From Nocardia vaccinii NBRC 15922 (GTDB lineage Bacteria; Actinomycetota; Actinomycetes; Mycobacteriales; Mycobacteriaceae): a stretch of 64,000 nt of DNA. The translations under genes and the position numbers were made by a program. Shown here one piece after another: positions 35,974 through 45,758 of the stretch (positions within the stretch are counted from its first letter, which is position 1; the number at the start of each line of letters is the position of its first letter). The notes under the pieces are model-generated. The model was given only the letters and a program-made list of their open reading frames with translations, ran no database searches and was not told where the DNA came from. The DNA lies in the NCBI RefSeq assembly GCF_001613305.1, contig NZ_BDCC01000021.1, forward strand, positions 23,768 through 87,767. Direction: 5' to 3'.

Positions 35974-37638
35974 ATGAGCGGCCCGGTGATCCGGTGGGAG
36001 GCCGAGGCGGATCTGGTGGTGATCGGTGGCGGCGTCGCGGGCCTGACCGCGGCCCGCACCGCCTCACTGTGCGGACTGCGGGTGCTCACCCTGAGCAAGG
36101 GCGGGCCCTCGGACACCTCCACCCAGTACGCGCAGGGCGGCATCGCCGTCGTCGCGCCGCACGGGGATTCGGTGGAATCCCACGTCGAGGACACGGTCGT
36201 GGCCGGTGTGGGCCTGTGCGATCCCGAGGCGGTGCGGTCGATCGTCGAGGGCGGCCGCGGTGCCGTGGCGGCGCTGACCGATCTGGGCGCGGTCTTCGAT
36301 CTCGGCCGGGACGGCGAGGTGTCGCGCACCCGCGAGGGCGGGCACAGCACCCGGCGCATCATTCACGCCGGTGGTGATGCCACCGGTGCGGAGGTGCAGC
36401 GCGCGTTGAATGCGGCGGGTCTGCCCGTGCTGTTCGGTGCGGCCGCGGTGCGGATCGTCACCGGTATGCGCGGGGTTCAGGGCGTTGTCGCGGTGTCGGA
36501 CAAGGGGTTCGGTGTCGTGCACGCGCCCGCGGTACTGCTGGCCACCGGTGGCCTCGGGCAGTTGTACGCCTGCAGCACCAATCCGCCCGGCGCTACCGCC
36601 GATGGGATCGCGCTGGCCCTGCGGGCCGGTGCCACCGTCGCGGACCTGGAATTCGTCCAGTTCCATCCGACCGTCCTGTTCACCCGGGGCGGTCTGGGAC
36701 GGCGACCGCTGATCAGCGAGGCCGTGCGCGGCGAGGGTGCGAAACTCGTCGATTCCCTGGGGGATTCGGTGACCGAAGGCGTGCATCCGCGCGGCGATCT
36801 CGCGCCTCGTGATGTGGTCTCACGGGCGATCGCGGCCCGGTTGCGTGCGCTGGGAACCGATCACGTGTTCCTCGACGCCCGCGCGATCGGCGGTTTCCCG
36901 CAACGGTTTCCGACGATCACGGCCTCGTGCCTCGCGGCCGGAATCGATCCGAGCGCGGATCTGATTCCGGTCGCACCGGCCGCGCACTACCAGTGCGGCG
37001 GGATCGTCACCGACACCCACGGCCGCACAACCGTGCCCGGCCTCTACGCCGCGGGCGAGGTCGCCCGCACCGGCCTGCACGGAGCCAATCGGCTGGCATC
37101 CAACAGCCTGCTCGAGGGGCTGGTCGTGGGCGAGCGCGCCGGCGCTGCGGCCGCGGAGCGGCTCGGCGAACCGGGGCGCGTCGGTGACATCGGTGACTGG
37201 GAGCTTCCGTACGCCGACCGGAAGTTGTTGCAGGAGTTGATGACCGAGAACGCCGGAGTGGTGCGCGACGGTGACGGCCTGCGCGGGGCCGTGCTGCGGC
37301 TGCTGCATCTGCTGAACGAGCGCGATGGCGGGATTCGCGCCCTGCCCGCGGATCTTCCGGAGCTCGTCAGCGACCCGGTGGAGACTCACGACGTCAGCGG
37401 AGTCGTCACGCATATCGAGGATGCCGCCCTGACCCTCACCGCCCGCGCCATGCTGCTCGCGGCGGGCGCTCGCACCGAGAGCCGCGGTTGCCACACCCGG
37501 TCCGATCATCCCGATACCCGCGACGACCTCCGACGCTGCATTCCGGTGCGCCTGGGCCCGGACGGCCGTCCGCAGCTGGTCGCCGCCGGCGCCGAGCTCG
37601 ACACCGAGTGGGGCGCGCCGGTGCCGAGGGCGTCATGA
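35974..37638 (+). CDS. nadB: L-aspartate oxidase
   Basis: Oxidises L-aspartate to iminoaspartate for NadA. 554 residues from ATG 35974. The FAD-binding dinucleotide fold DLVVIGGGVAGLTAARTAS is at residues 13-31. STQYAQGGIAVV, GGHSTRRIIHAGGDATG, the catalytic region FVQFHPTVL and GLYAAGEVARTGLHGANRLASNSLLEGLV follow. It lies between nadA and nadC, all co-directional; slightly longer than the mycobacterial homologue as I recall it. Confidence 0.96.
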   Translation: MSGPVIRWEAEADLVVIGGGVAGLTAARTASLCGLRVLTLSKGGPSDTSTQYAQGGIAVVAPHGDSVESHVEDTVVAGVGLCDPEAVRSIVEGGRGAVAALTDLGAVFDLGRDGEVSRTREGGHSTRRIIHAGGDATGAEVQRALNAAGLPVLFGAAAVRIVTGMRGVQGVVAVSDKGFGVVHAPAVLLATGGLGQLYACSTNPPGATADGIALALRAGATVADLEFVQFHPTVLFTRGGLGRRPLISEAVRGEGAKLVDSLGDSVTEGVHPRGDLAPRDVVSRAIAARLRALGTDHVFLDARAIGGFPQRFPTITASCLAAGIDPSADLIPVAPAAHYQCGGIVTDTHGRTTVPGLYAAGEVARTGLHGANRLASNSLLEGLVVGERAGAAAAERLGEPGRVGDIGDWELPYADRKLLQELMTENAGVVRDGDGLRGAVLRLLHLLNERDGGIRALPADLPELVSDPVETHDVSGVVTHIEDAALTLTARAMLLAAGARTESRGCHTRSDHPDTRDDLRRCIPVRLGPDGRPQLVAAGAELDTEWGAPVPRAS

Positions 37639-37732
37639 CACCGGGCGCGCGGACGCCGGGCCGGCAGGTCGTCGACCGGCTGGACGCCGGGCGGATCGAT
37701 CGGCCATACGATACGAATGCAGGAGTACACCG

Positions 37733-38593
37733 ATGACCTTGGATCCCGGACTCGATCGCGAGGAGATCCGCACCCTGATCCGCACCGCGCTGGACGAGGA
37801 CCTGCGGTACGGGCCCGATATCACCACGGCCGCAACGGTTCCCGAACAGGCCGTGGTGAAGGCGGCGATGTCCTCGCGCCAGTCGGGCACCGTCGCCGGT
37901 ATCGATGTCGGACTGCTGGTTCTGGACGAGGTGATCGGTGCGGCGAACTACGAGGTCACCGACCGGGTGCTCGACGGCACCCGGGTCGCGCCCGGTGACA
38001 CCGTGCTGAGCGTGGTCGCCCCGACCCGCGGCCTGCTCACCGCCGAGCGCACCATGCTCAATCTGGTGACCCACCTGTCCGGCATCGCCACCGCGACCGC
38101 CGCCTGGGTGGACGCTGTCTCGGGCACCGAATGCCGCATCCGCGACAGCCGGAAGACCTTGCCGGGCATGCGTTCCCTGCAGAAGTACGCGGTGCGCGCC
38201 GGTGGCGGGGTCAACCACCGGATGGGCCTCGGTGACGCGGCGCTGATCAAGGACAACCACGTGGTCGCCGCCGGATCGGTGGTGGCGGCCCTGCAGGCGG
38301 TCCGCGCGCTGGCCCCCGATATTCCTTGCGAGGTCGAGGTGGACACCCTCGAACAACTCGACGCCATCCTGGAGCACGACGTGGAACTCGTTCTGCTGGA
38401 CAACTTCCCGCTGTGGGCCACCCAGGCCGCCGTGCAGCGCCGCAACGACCGCGCCCCGCGGACGAAACTCGAATCCTCGGGCGGGCTTTCGCTCGAGACG
38501 GCCGCCGAATACGCCGCCACCGGCGTGGACTACCTCGCCGTCGGCGCACTGACCCACTCCGTTCGCGTCCTCGACCTCGGCCTGGACATGTAG
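37733..38593 (+). CDS. nadC: quinolinate phosphoribosyltransferase
   Basis: Converts quinolinate and PRPP to nicotinate mononucleotide, completing de novo NAD synthesis. 286 residues from ATG 37733 with CAGGAG 8 bp upstream. EDLRYGPDITTAATV, ERTMLNLVTHLSGIAT, RDSRKTLPGMRSLQKYAVRAGGG and LLDNF are the family signatures. The 94-bp gap after nadB contains TACGAT, so an internal promoter is possible. Confidence 0.97.
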   Translation: MTLDPGLDREEIRTLIRTALDEDLRYGPDITTAATVPEQAVVKAAMSSRQSGTVAGIDVGLLVLDEVIGAANYEVTDRVLDGTRVAPGDTVLSVVAPTRGLLTAERTMLNLVTHLSGIATATAAWVDAVSGTECRIRDSRKTLPGMRSLQKYAVRAGGGVNHRMGLGDAALIKDNHVVAAGSVVAALQAVRALAPDIPCEVEVDTLEQLDAILEHDVELVLLDNFPLWATQAAVQRRNDRAPRTKLESSGGLSLETAAEYAATGVDYLAVGALTHSVRVLDLGLDM

Positions 38594-38891
38594 CCGAGCC
38601 GGGCGGTCACCGGACGTCCTGGCCGATCTCGATATCGCCGACGACAGTCCCGATCAGGCCGCCCGGCTGTACGAATGTCTCGCCCAGTCGCTACCGCAAC
38701 CCGCCGATCACACCCCGCGCCGACCGGCTTGGCCGAGCCGATCGGCGCGCCTCGGGGGACCTCGCGGTGGCGCGGATCCTCGCGGGCGGGCGCGAGGCCA
38801 CCCGGCGGGCGCTGCACGGATGGGCGGCTACGGTGGCCGGAGAACCGCGCTGTGTTGGTTCGCGGACCGGATCGTGCGCGAAATACCTGAG

Positions 38892-40064
38892 CTACCCGAT
38901 CAGTTCGCGTTCCAGAGGCGTGCGGAATCGTGGAATCGCGCGGACATCGCCGTACCACGCCTCGATCCGGGAAGCCTCCGCGGCGATGCCTTCGGTCGCC
39001 TCGCGGCCGATGTCCTCCAGTGCGCGCCAGACGATCTCGCCGTCGGCGCGCTGAGCCCAGCCGCCGACGACGCGCCCGCCCCACCAGACGGTCGGACCGA
39101 CGTTGCCGTTGCCGTCGAACAGCGCGTCGCGGTGCGCGCCGAGAAACCATTCGCGGTCCTGCCAGCCCATCGGCGTCGGGTCGAGCGCGGGCAACAGCGC
39201 CGGGCCGGGCTCGGGTTCGGGAATCGGGTCGAGATCCTCGGCGAGCGCGACGCCGGTGCTGCCGTCGAGATCGACCTCGGCGATATCCAGCTGCGCCAGG
39301 GTCTTTCGGACCTCACCGAGCGTCCAGCCCGTCCACCACTTCAGGTCCGCGACCGGCGCCGGGCCGAACGCGTACAACCAGCGTCGCACGATCTCGGCGC
39401 GGGCGGCCTCGGGCGACATCGTGGGCACGCCTGCGGGCAACCAGGATTCGATCGGCTCCCAGACGTATTGCGTACTGGCCCAGCTGCCGTTGGGGCGGCC
39501 ACGCACGATCCGGCCCTCACATCCCAGGATCAGCAGGATCCAGGTGGTGATGGCGGTGGGTTTGGAGTACGGCTTGCCGGGGGCGGTGTCGACCTGCGTG
39601 CGCAGGCGCGGCACCGCCGCGCCGAGCTGTGCGCCGGTCGCGCTGCCGCGGGTGAGCAGTTCACGGTGGGTTTGCTCCTCGACCTCCGCGAGCCAGGCGC
39701 CGATATTCCCGTCGACGACCTGGGCGAGATGACGCGCATAGGTGCGGCGCTGTTTGATCGCCTGCGCCTCGGCGCACGAGGCCTGGAGCGCGGGCACCAG
39801 GTCGATCGGCGCGACGAACATGGTCCGCCGCATCGCCAGCATTCGCAGCAGGGTCCGGTCCGTGTAGAGGGCCTTCTCGACCTGCGCGGGTTCGAGTTCG
39901 TGGCTGCGCGCGGCGACGGACAGGAAGACCGTCGCGGGATCGGTGGCGTGCAGTACCACCAGTGAGCGGGTGATCGTGGCGGCGTCGTCCACCCTGGCCG
40001 TGGCGGCGAGCCGGTGCCGTACGGCCAGGCGTGCGCGCCGCTGTGCGGCATCGATCGAACGCAT
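38892..40064 (-). CDS. winged-helix DNA-binding domain protein (AlkZ/YcaQ-like, HTH_42)
   Basis: 390 residues. The layout fits the HTH_42 family: ITRSLVVLHATDPATVFLSVAARS near residue 30, RRTMFVAPIDLVPALQA, GVPTMSPEAARAEIVRRWLYAFGPAPVADLKWWTGW, and a C-terminal WWGGRVVGGWAQRADGEIVWR. Characterised members (AlkZ, YcaQ) are DNA glycosylases acting on cross-links with a Q-x-Q type motif. The comparable place here reads H-A-T, so glycosylase activity is not assured. No signal peptide. The gene diverges from the kinase gene. Confidence 0.85.
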   Translation of the reverse strand: MRSIDAAQRRARLAVRHRLAATARVDDAATITRSLVVLHATDPATVFLSVAARSHELEPAQVEKALYTDRTLLRMLAMRRTMFVAPIDLVPALQASCAEAQAIKQRRTYARHLAQVVDGNIGAWLAEVEEQTHRELLTRGSATGAQLGAAVPRLRTQVDTAPGKPYSKPTAITTWILLILGCEGRIVRGRPNGSWASTQYVWEPIESWLPAGVPTMSPEAARAEIVRRWLYAFGPAPVADLKWWTGWTLGEVRKTLAQLDIAEVDLDGSTGVALAEDLDPIPEPEPGPALLPALDPTPMGWQDREWFLGAHRDALFDGNGNVGPTVWWGGRVVGGWAQRADGEIVWRALEDIGREATEGIAAEASRIEAWYGDVRAIPRFRTPLERELIG

Positions 40065-40386
40065 GGGCGAATACTAGCGGGTGCGGCTCGGTGAGACCGA
40101 CGATATGTACGCCCGTTGTGCGCGCCGCCGCGAGCCGGTGTGATCGGGACCGGATGCGGCGCGACGACCAGCGTGAGGTGAGCTGAGCCACCGATGATCT
40201 CGCTCCGGTCTCGGGGTGATCTCGTGCGCATCGCACAGCGGCTCCTCATATTTCAGCCGGATCACGCTCCGGCGTCGGCGTCGTCCGCGCGGCCCGCTAC
40301 ACTCGTGCGGGAACACGCGCGGGTGACTGCGCAAGGTAAGTCATGGATCGCGGAGAATTCGGAGTAGTGCCATCGAAACCGGCCAA
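40065..40386. other. divergent promoter region
   Basis: 322 bp between the winged-helix gene (minus) and the kinase gene (plus). TACACT at 40298-40303 is a possible -10 for the kinase. No gene seen. Confidence 0.45.
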
Positions 40387-41943
40387 GTGATCGCAGGGCA
40401 TTACCGCCTGGTCGAGCGGATTGGTAGCGGCGGCACAGGCGTCGTGTGGCGCGCCGTCGACGAGCGGCTCGAACGGTCGGTGGCGATCAAGCAGATCCTC
40501 ACCCAGCCCAGCCTGCCTCCGGGTGAGAAGGAGATCGTGCGCGCGCGTGCTTCGCGCGAGGCGCGGAACGCGGCCCGGTTCCAGCACCCGAACGCGATCG
40601 TGGTTTTCGACATCACCGATCACGAGGGTGACCCCTGCCTGGTCATGGAATATCTGCAGTCGCAGAGTCTGGCGATGGTGCTGTCCTCGCAGGGCACACT
40701 GCCGCTGGCGCAGGTGGCGCGGATCGGTGAGCAGGTGGCCTCGGCGCTGGTTGCCGCGCATCGGGCCGGGATCGTGCACCGCGACGTGAAGCCGGGCAAT
40801 ATCCTGCTCGGTGAGAACGGCACCGTGAAGATCACCGACTTCGGCATCTCCAAGGCCAAGGGTGATGTCGCGCTGACCGCGACCGGCCTGATCTCCGGTA
40901 CCGCCGCCTACCTCGCCCCCGAGGTGGCCCGCGGCACCGATCCGACGCCCGCCGCCGACGTCTTCGCCTTGGGCGCAACGCTTTTCCACGCCCTGGAGGG
41001 CGAGCCGCCGTACGGCAGCAACCCCAATCCGCTGGCTCTGCTGTACGCGGCGGCCAATGGTCAGCTCAGTCAGCCGCGCAATGCCGGACAGCTGACCGAC
41101 CTGCTGCTGGATCTGCTCAGCTTCGAGCCCGAGGACCGGCCGAGCATGGTCGAGGTCCGCGATCAGCTGGCCGAATTCGCCGATATGGCCGATGACGCCG
41201 TGCCGACCCGGATGCTGGCCACGCATCGCCCCGCGTCCCGCCGCCAGGCCACCCGCACCCTGGATCGCCGTGCCGAGCAGGCCGAGATCTCCACGGCCGA
41301 GATGATGGCGCAGGAGCCCCCGTCGGAGCCGAGCCTGCCGCCCGTGCGCCCGGCCCGGAACAACGGACACCCCACCCGGTCGCATGCGGCGGTGGCCCCG
41401 CAGCCGGAGGAGCCGGGCAACCGCCGGACCCTGCTTTTCGTCGGTGGTTTCGTCGCGGGCCTGGTGATCGTCGGTGTCGCGCTGTACCTGTTGTTCGGCG
41501 GCTCGCCGCCACAATCCTCGTCCGCCCAGGCGAATTCGACCTCGACGAGTGCTGCGGCGCAGACGACCGAGGCCTCGACCGAGGCCCTCGGGCAGACCAA
41601 GAGCAACGGCACGGTCGAATCCAGTGACGCTATCAATCAGGTGGATCACTTCTACCGGTATCTGACGCCGAACCAGCAGAATCTCTCCAGTGCCTGGGAG
41701 ATGTTGACCCCGGCCGCCCAGCAGGTGTACGGAAGTGAAAGCGCGTTTCAGAAATTCTGGACGAATTCACCGGTGACAACCTACAAGTCGGTTGCCCAGT
41801 CCGGGAGTGCCAATGCCGACGGCTCGGTAAAGGTGACTGTCTCGAGTGTGACCTTCGGCGGCGAGAGCCGTTCGGTGACACTGCGTTTGGTGAACGACCG
41901 CAGTGGAACCCCGTTGATCGACAGCAACACCAAGAGCCCGTAG
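40387..41943 (+). CDS. membrane serine/threonine protein kinase (PknB type)
   Basis: 518 residues from GTG 40387. The kinase domain (about 6-265) has the glycine loop IGSGGTGVVWRA, Lys35 in VAIK, catalytic Asp133 in HRDVKPGN, DFGISKAKG, and GTAAYLAPE. A basic juxtamembrane linker leads to one transmembrane helix at about 349-371 (LLFVGGFVAGLVIVGVALYLLFGG), then a Ser/Thr/Ala-rich stalk and an extracellular domain of about 110 residues (HFYRYLTPNQQNLSSAWEMLTP) unlike PASTA repeats and probably NTF2-like. The only in-frame start is this GTG; no good ribosome site precedes it. Confidence 0.92.
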   Translation: MIAGHYRLVERIGSGGTGVVWRAVDERLERSVAIKQILTQPSLPPGEKEIVRARASREARNAARFQHPNAIVVFDITDHEGDPCLVMEYLQSQSLAMVLSSQGTLPLAQVARIGEQVASALVAAHRAGIVHRDVKPGNILLGENGTVKITDFGISKAKGDVALTATGLISGTAAYLAPEVARGTDPTPAADVFALGATLFHALEGEPPYGSNPNPLALLYAAANGQLSQPRNAGQLTDLLLDLLSFEPEDRPSMVEVRDQLAEFADMADDAVPTRMLATHRPASRRQATRTLDRRAEQAEISTAEMMAQEPPSEPSLPPVRPARNNGHPTRSHAAVAPQPEEPGNRRTLLFVGGFVAGLVIVGVALYLLFGGSPPQSSSAQANSTSTSAAAQTTEASTEALGQTKSNGTVESSDAINQVDHFYRYLTPNQQNLSSAWEMLTPAAQQVYGSESAFQKFWTNSPVTTYKSVAQSGSANADGSVKVTVSSVTFGGESRSVTLRLVNDRSGTPLIDSNTKSP

Positions 41944-42014
41944 GTCTCTTTGCCTGTCGTCGAGCAGCCTTGCGCGGGTGCGACTTTTATGTATGGCTGT
42001 TCGACGTGGTCGGG

Positions 42015-43707
42015 CACTAACCTCGATTTTGCGTACCGGTGGGTCTGTTGCTGGTGATCGGGCAGGGCTGGCTGGTGGTGCCTGATTTCGGGTGGTAGGG
42101 CGCGACGAAGTCGCCTGTGTCGCCAGGTGGGGCGGGCTTTCCAGGGCCGGTTGGTCTTTCGGGTCGAGCCGATGGTGGGGTGGGGGTCAGGTGAATGCGG
42201 TGCGGATGCGCTGCCAGGCGGTGGCGATGGCGGCGGCCCAGTGCCAGGTTTGTCGAGGCGCAGGCGGGTTTGCCGGGCGCTGCGGGTGATGCGGGCGGCG
42301 ACGTGCAGGACTCTGTAGCGGAAGGTCTCGATCTCGCAGGTCGCAAGTTCGGGGTGGCTGGTGAAGCCGATGAGTTTGGTCCAGGCGATGAGATCTGTTG
42401 CAGCAAGGATGATTTCGATCCAGGCGGCGTTGGCGTCGAATGCGTGGCAGGGTAGGTTGCGCAGCCCGGTGGCTTTGGCTTGGCGGATGCGGTCCTCGAC
42501 GCGGGCGTGCTGGCGGTGGCGTAGTTCCAGGCCGGCGAGTTGCCCGTCGATGACGCCGGCCGGTGTGTCGGTGATGAACGCGGTGATCCGTAACCCGTCC
42601 GAATCGGTGAACCGCAACTGCGCGCCGGGATGTGGCCGCTCCTTGCGAAGGGCCAATCGTGTTCCGGTAGGCCATTTTCCGAGGTCGGCCAGGCCGGTGG
42701 CCTCGGCGATCCACGCGCCGTCGCGGATGCCGCCACCGGAATCGATGGCCGGATACCAGGATTCGGTCTTGTTCAGGATCTCCGCGGCGTCGCGCACTCG
42801 GGCATCGACGGCGAACCCGAAGGAGAACCCGGCCCCGCTCTTGCGGCATTGGGCGGCGAAGCGGTGAGTGGCCCCGGCCGAGTCGGACCGCACCAGGATC
42901 TTTTGCGCGCCAGTATCATTCGTGTCCGGCCGATATGGCTGGGCAGGGAGTCCAGCGCCCATCCGAGCACGGTGATGTGATCGGCGGCGGTATTGGATCC
43001 CGCGTTGCCGGGGCGCAGCAACCCGGCCAGGGCTTCACCGCCGGCGATGCCGGGGCGGTCCAGGAACACCAGAAGCGGGTGATACCCGTAGGCTTTCTTC
43101 CAGGTTGCGGCCGCGTTCTCCTTGTTGTCCGAATGGTCGATCGTGAGGGTGGCATCGACATCGATGTGCAGCCACCCACCCCGGTCGGGCGCGGCCCCGG
43201 CCGCCCATGCCGCGGCCCTGGCAGCCGCGCGAGCAGCGCGGATCCCGGGCAGGTGCGCGGCGTCGATGCGTTCGTCGAGCAGCCGCCACATCGTGGTCGT
43301 CGACGCCACCGGACCGAACACGTGCTCACGGTCGCCGACGGATCGCGCGACACCGTCGATGCAGTCCGCGCCGTCGGCCACCGCCGCGGCCAGATCAGCG
43401 AACACCGCGCCCGGCTCGTACACCCACGGACCCTTGTATGTGTCGGCCAGCACGGCGGTGACCTGCACCGACAGTGTGGTCAGGTCGGAGAGTTCACGCA
43501 CCATGCCCATCCCGGCATGCGACACGACACCGTGGCCGTCCGCAGAGATTCGTACCCGGCCAAGCGTTGCGATATTCTTCACCTGCGAAGTGCCTTCCAG
43601 CCAGCATTATGGAACCCGAGAGAAGTCCCATTATGCCTTGCAGGACAGGCACTTTCGCACTTCACACGACCCTATCAGCGGACTTTCGCGGAAAATCCAG
43701 GCTAGTG
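42015..43707 (-). mobile_element. IS1380-family insertion sequence, defective
   Basis: The ends form an imperfect inverted repeat: CACTAACCTCGATTTTGCG at 42015-42033, and on the opposite strand at 43687-43707 CACTAGCCTGGATTTTCCGCG. The span of about 1.7 kb and the single transposase gene fit IS1380. A further GCACTAACCT block lies just outside the right end (to about 43717), which may be the true tip or part of a nested end. Target-site duplications could not be fixed. Confidence 0.65.
42187..43582 (-). pseudogene. IS1380-family transposase, frameshifted twice
   Basis: Reading from 43582, the first frame gives an intact N-terminal two thirds, including the family core IDVDATLTIDHSDNKENAAA and TWKKAYGYHPLLVFLD. 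Near 42910 the sense continues in a second frame (ILVRSDSAGATHRFAAQCRK, FVVDARVRD-like block, WIAEATGLADLGKWP). Near 42245 it moves to a third frame ending TWHWAAAIATAWQRIRTAFT-stop at 42187. An intact protein would be about 460 residues. Two frameshifts make it inactive. Confidence 0.85.
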
Positions 43708-44411
43708 CAGGTTAGTGCGATCCCGGATGATCGGCCAGAAGGCGCGAACTCTAGTGCGTGACAGCGTATTTGTGTGGCGACGGCGCTCGCCGTCGTGGTA
43801 ATCAGCTTGTCCCTGTCCAGGGCTCGCAGCAGACCCGACCAGTCCTCATCGCGCGGCCTAGCGATCCCGTGGGCCTGGTACCTGGCACGCCAGGTGATTA
43901 CTGCATGTCATGAAATCGCGAACCGGCGCAATCTCTGTATGCGCCGCCCCACCAGCGGCCGGGGCCCGTGCCTCGGGTTTCGTCGCGGATAGCGGCCAGA
44001 TTGGAATAAATCAACTGTAGTGGGCTGACGAATGCCCACGACATGTCTGCGGGTTCCGTCGCTGGCTGTCGCTATGAGGCCGGTCTCCGGGAATTGGTGA
44101 ATCAGCGTCACCAGGTGCAGTGACTGAGGATCGAGCTCACTTGACGATTCCACTTGATTACGAAAGTTGTGCCTGATCCAGCTTTCAGGCGGAGCGAAAG
44201 TTTTGTGCAACGCCATAAGAGATTACCCTGAGATGCAATCTCGCGATGGAGTAGGGCAAACCCCATTTCCTTTCTTAGACACCATCCGTGCGTCTGGTTT
44301 TTTTTTGACGCTGCGACCTTGTCCAGCGGCAATGCCCACTGCTGTTGACAATTATGATCCTGAATTTTTCAGCGCCCCGGGTGTCCGGACCGGACGCTGT
44401 CTTCGCGACCG

Positions 44412-44546
44412 GTGGGCGTCGAGTCGGGGACGGTGCAGTTCAACTGCGGGCCCTGCGGTTACACCGACCGCAAGCACGGGGACTCGGTGCGACGTCTGGC
44501 ACCTGGGGGCCTTCCGCAGGTAGGTACATCGGCGTACTGGCTATGA
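44412..44546 (+). CDS. micro-ORF with a CxxC zinc-ribbon-like motif, possible transposase fragment
   Basis: 44 residues from GTG 44412 (GTG 44433 alternative). FNCGPCGYTDRKHGDSVRRL resembles the N-terminal zinc finger of ISL3-type transposases or a small zinc-ribbon protein. Its stop overlaps by ATGA the start of a 39-residue hydrophobic frame ending at 44662 (GGVVLLLKHLTLSEQLI). Either a degraded gene or two coupled microproteins; evidence is weak. Confidence 0.25.
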   Translation: MGVESGTVQFNCGPCGYTDRKHGDSVRRLAPGGLPQVGTSAYWL

Positions 44547-44658
44547 CCGGCGGCGTGGTATTGCTGCTGAAGCACTTGACGCTGTCGGAGCAACTCATCG
44601 ATTGGCGCGACAGCAGCTATCTCATTTACGCGGTGATCGGTTGTTCGAGTTCGTCTTG

Positions 44659-44687
44659 TTGACAATCGAGATGTTGATCGATAGGTT
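44659..44687 (+). promoter_or_regulatory. sigma70-type promoter for the secreted microprotein
   Basis: TTGACA at 44659-44664 and TAGGTT at 44682-44687 are separated by exactly 17 bp. The predicted start of transcription near 44694 leaves a leader of about 40 bases before ATG 44736. Confidence 0.6.
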
Positions 44688-44735
44688 CCTTCTTCGAACA
44701 TGAAAATTCAAAATAATATAGGGGAGGATATCTCA

Positions 44736-45029
44736 ATGATCTCTCGAGTGATCAGTGTAGGTCGTCGCGCAGCTGCTGTCGGTGTAACTGCTGGAGCGCT
44801 GGGTCTTTTTTCGGTCGCAGTTAGTGGTGCTGCACACGCCGGCGTAACCACCTGCACTCTGAATCTGTCGAACAACGGCGGAGTTTCAGCGGTCGAACTA
44901 AATGCCTGCAAAGTGGGTGTCAATGATATTCAAAAATGTGAGAGCATACTAAAGGCTCCACCGGCATCGCGGCCTGCGGATATTGCGAGTGCAGCATGCA
45001 TTGCAGCAAATAACCCTGGCACGAACTGA
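44736..45029 (+). CDS. secreted small four-cysteine protein, unknown
   Basis: 97 residues from ATG 44736 with AGGGGAGGA 7 bp upstream. Residues 1-35 form a clear Sec signal peptide (basic MISRVISVGRR, hydrophobic AAAVGVTAGALGLFSVAVSG, cleavage site AHA before Gly36). The mature 62 residues contain four cysteines (40, 58, 68, 88), suggesting two disulfides. The gene and its flanks are visibly AT-richer than the rest of the window. It has its own promoter and a downstream hairpin, so it is an independent unit. No family recognised; a secreted bacteriocin-like or surface factor is conceivable but unproven. Confidence 0.75.
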   Translation: MISRVISVGRRAAAVGVTAGALGLFSVAVSGAAHAGVTTCTLNLSNNGGVSAVELNACKVGVNDIQKCESILKAPPASRPADIASAACIAANNPGTN

Positions 45030-45060
45030 CTTATCTGCTGTCGGAGATGTAATGACAGAT

Positions 45061-45093
45061 GGGCCGGAGTAGATTTCAACGACGCTCCGGCCC
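45061..45093. terminator. terminator hairpin after the secreted microprotein
   Basis: Arms GGGCCGGAG and CTCCGGCCC pair perfectly over 9 bp with a 15-base loop, 32 bp after the stop. No T-run follows. Confidence 0.6.
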
Positions 45094-45758
45094 ATCGGGT
45101 TCGATGTATGTCGCGTATCATTAGTTATTCTAGTTTCTTTTGTCGGAAATTCAGGCGATGCATAGCGAGCGAGTAGAGGATTTCCTCGGCAGTCTCGTCC
45201 GATCATCGGTGGCACATCATTCAGCATTGCAGCTTCGTCCATCCTTGAAGCCACTGCGGCCGTTGCCATGTGACCGGCTTTCCCAGCTTCGGACTACGGC
45301 AGCTCTGCTCCACCTGACTCGTCAACATTTCCGCCCGCCTGGCCCGCCCCCAACGACGTCCCATCCTGTACTTGCTCCGTCACTGGCCCTGGGCTGATGC
45401 ATGGCTCACGTTGTGGCACAACATAATCGGTTACACACCACCACAACCCGACAGCATCTGACCACTCCGGCCCAAAACGGCCCGAACCGAGACTCGCATG
45501 GAAATGCTGGGCAGACCAGCGGTTACCCCGTGCCCGAAACCTGCTGGTCCACGCGCCTTCGGCGCGCAGACCAGGCCGTGGGGCCAGTTTTGAGGTGCTC
45601 AGTGATGTTCTCGTCTCCGGCCAATTTGCGTATGTTATTCAAATATCTTCTACGGCTTGCTGTTTGGTGTTTTCTGTGTAGCATCAGTGGCGTGGATCGC
45701 GTCGAGGGGTGGTCTGGCGCGGTTCGATGTTGATGGGCATGATTCGGGGGTTGGCAGT
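45094..45758. other. intergenic stretch upstream of the secretion-substrate cassette
   Basis: No supported gene. It contains a 6-1-6 palindrome GTTGTG-G-CACAAC at 45410-45422 and a possible promoter TTGCTG-N16-TAGCAT at 45657-45684 ahead of the cassette. Confidence 0.4.

Larger units (their letters stand above)
43718..44735. other. degenerate AT-richer stretch downstream of the insertion sequence
   Basis: About 1 kb with falling GC content and no gene that can be firmly supported. Two overlapping micro-ORFs at 44412-44662 are listed separately. A good promoter sits at its right end. Confidence 0.5.

Noticed and set aside
45140..45397. 85-codon plus-strand frame upstream of the secretion cassette
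   Set aside because: No ribosome site, and the translation (Pro/Leu/His-rich) looks like non-coding high-GC sequence.
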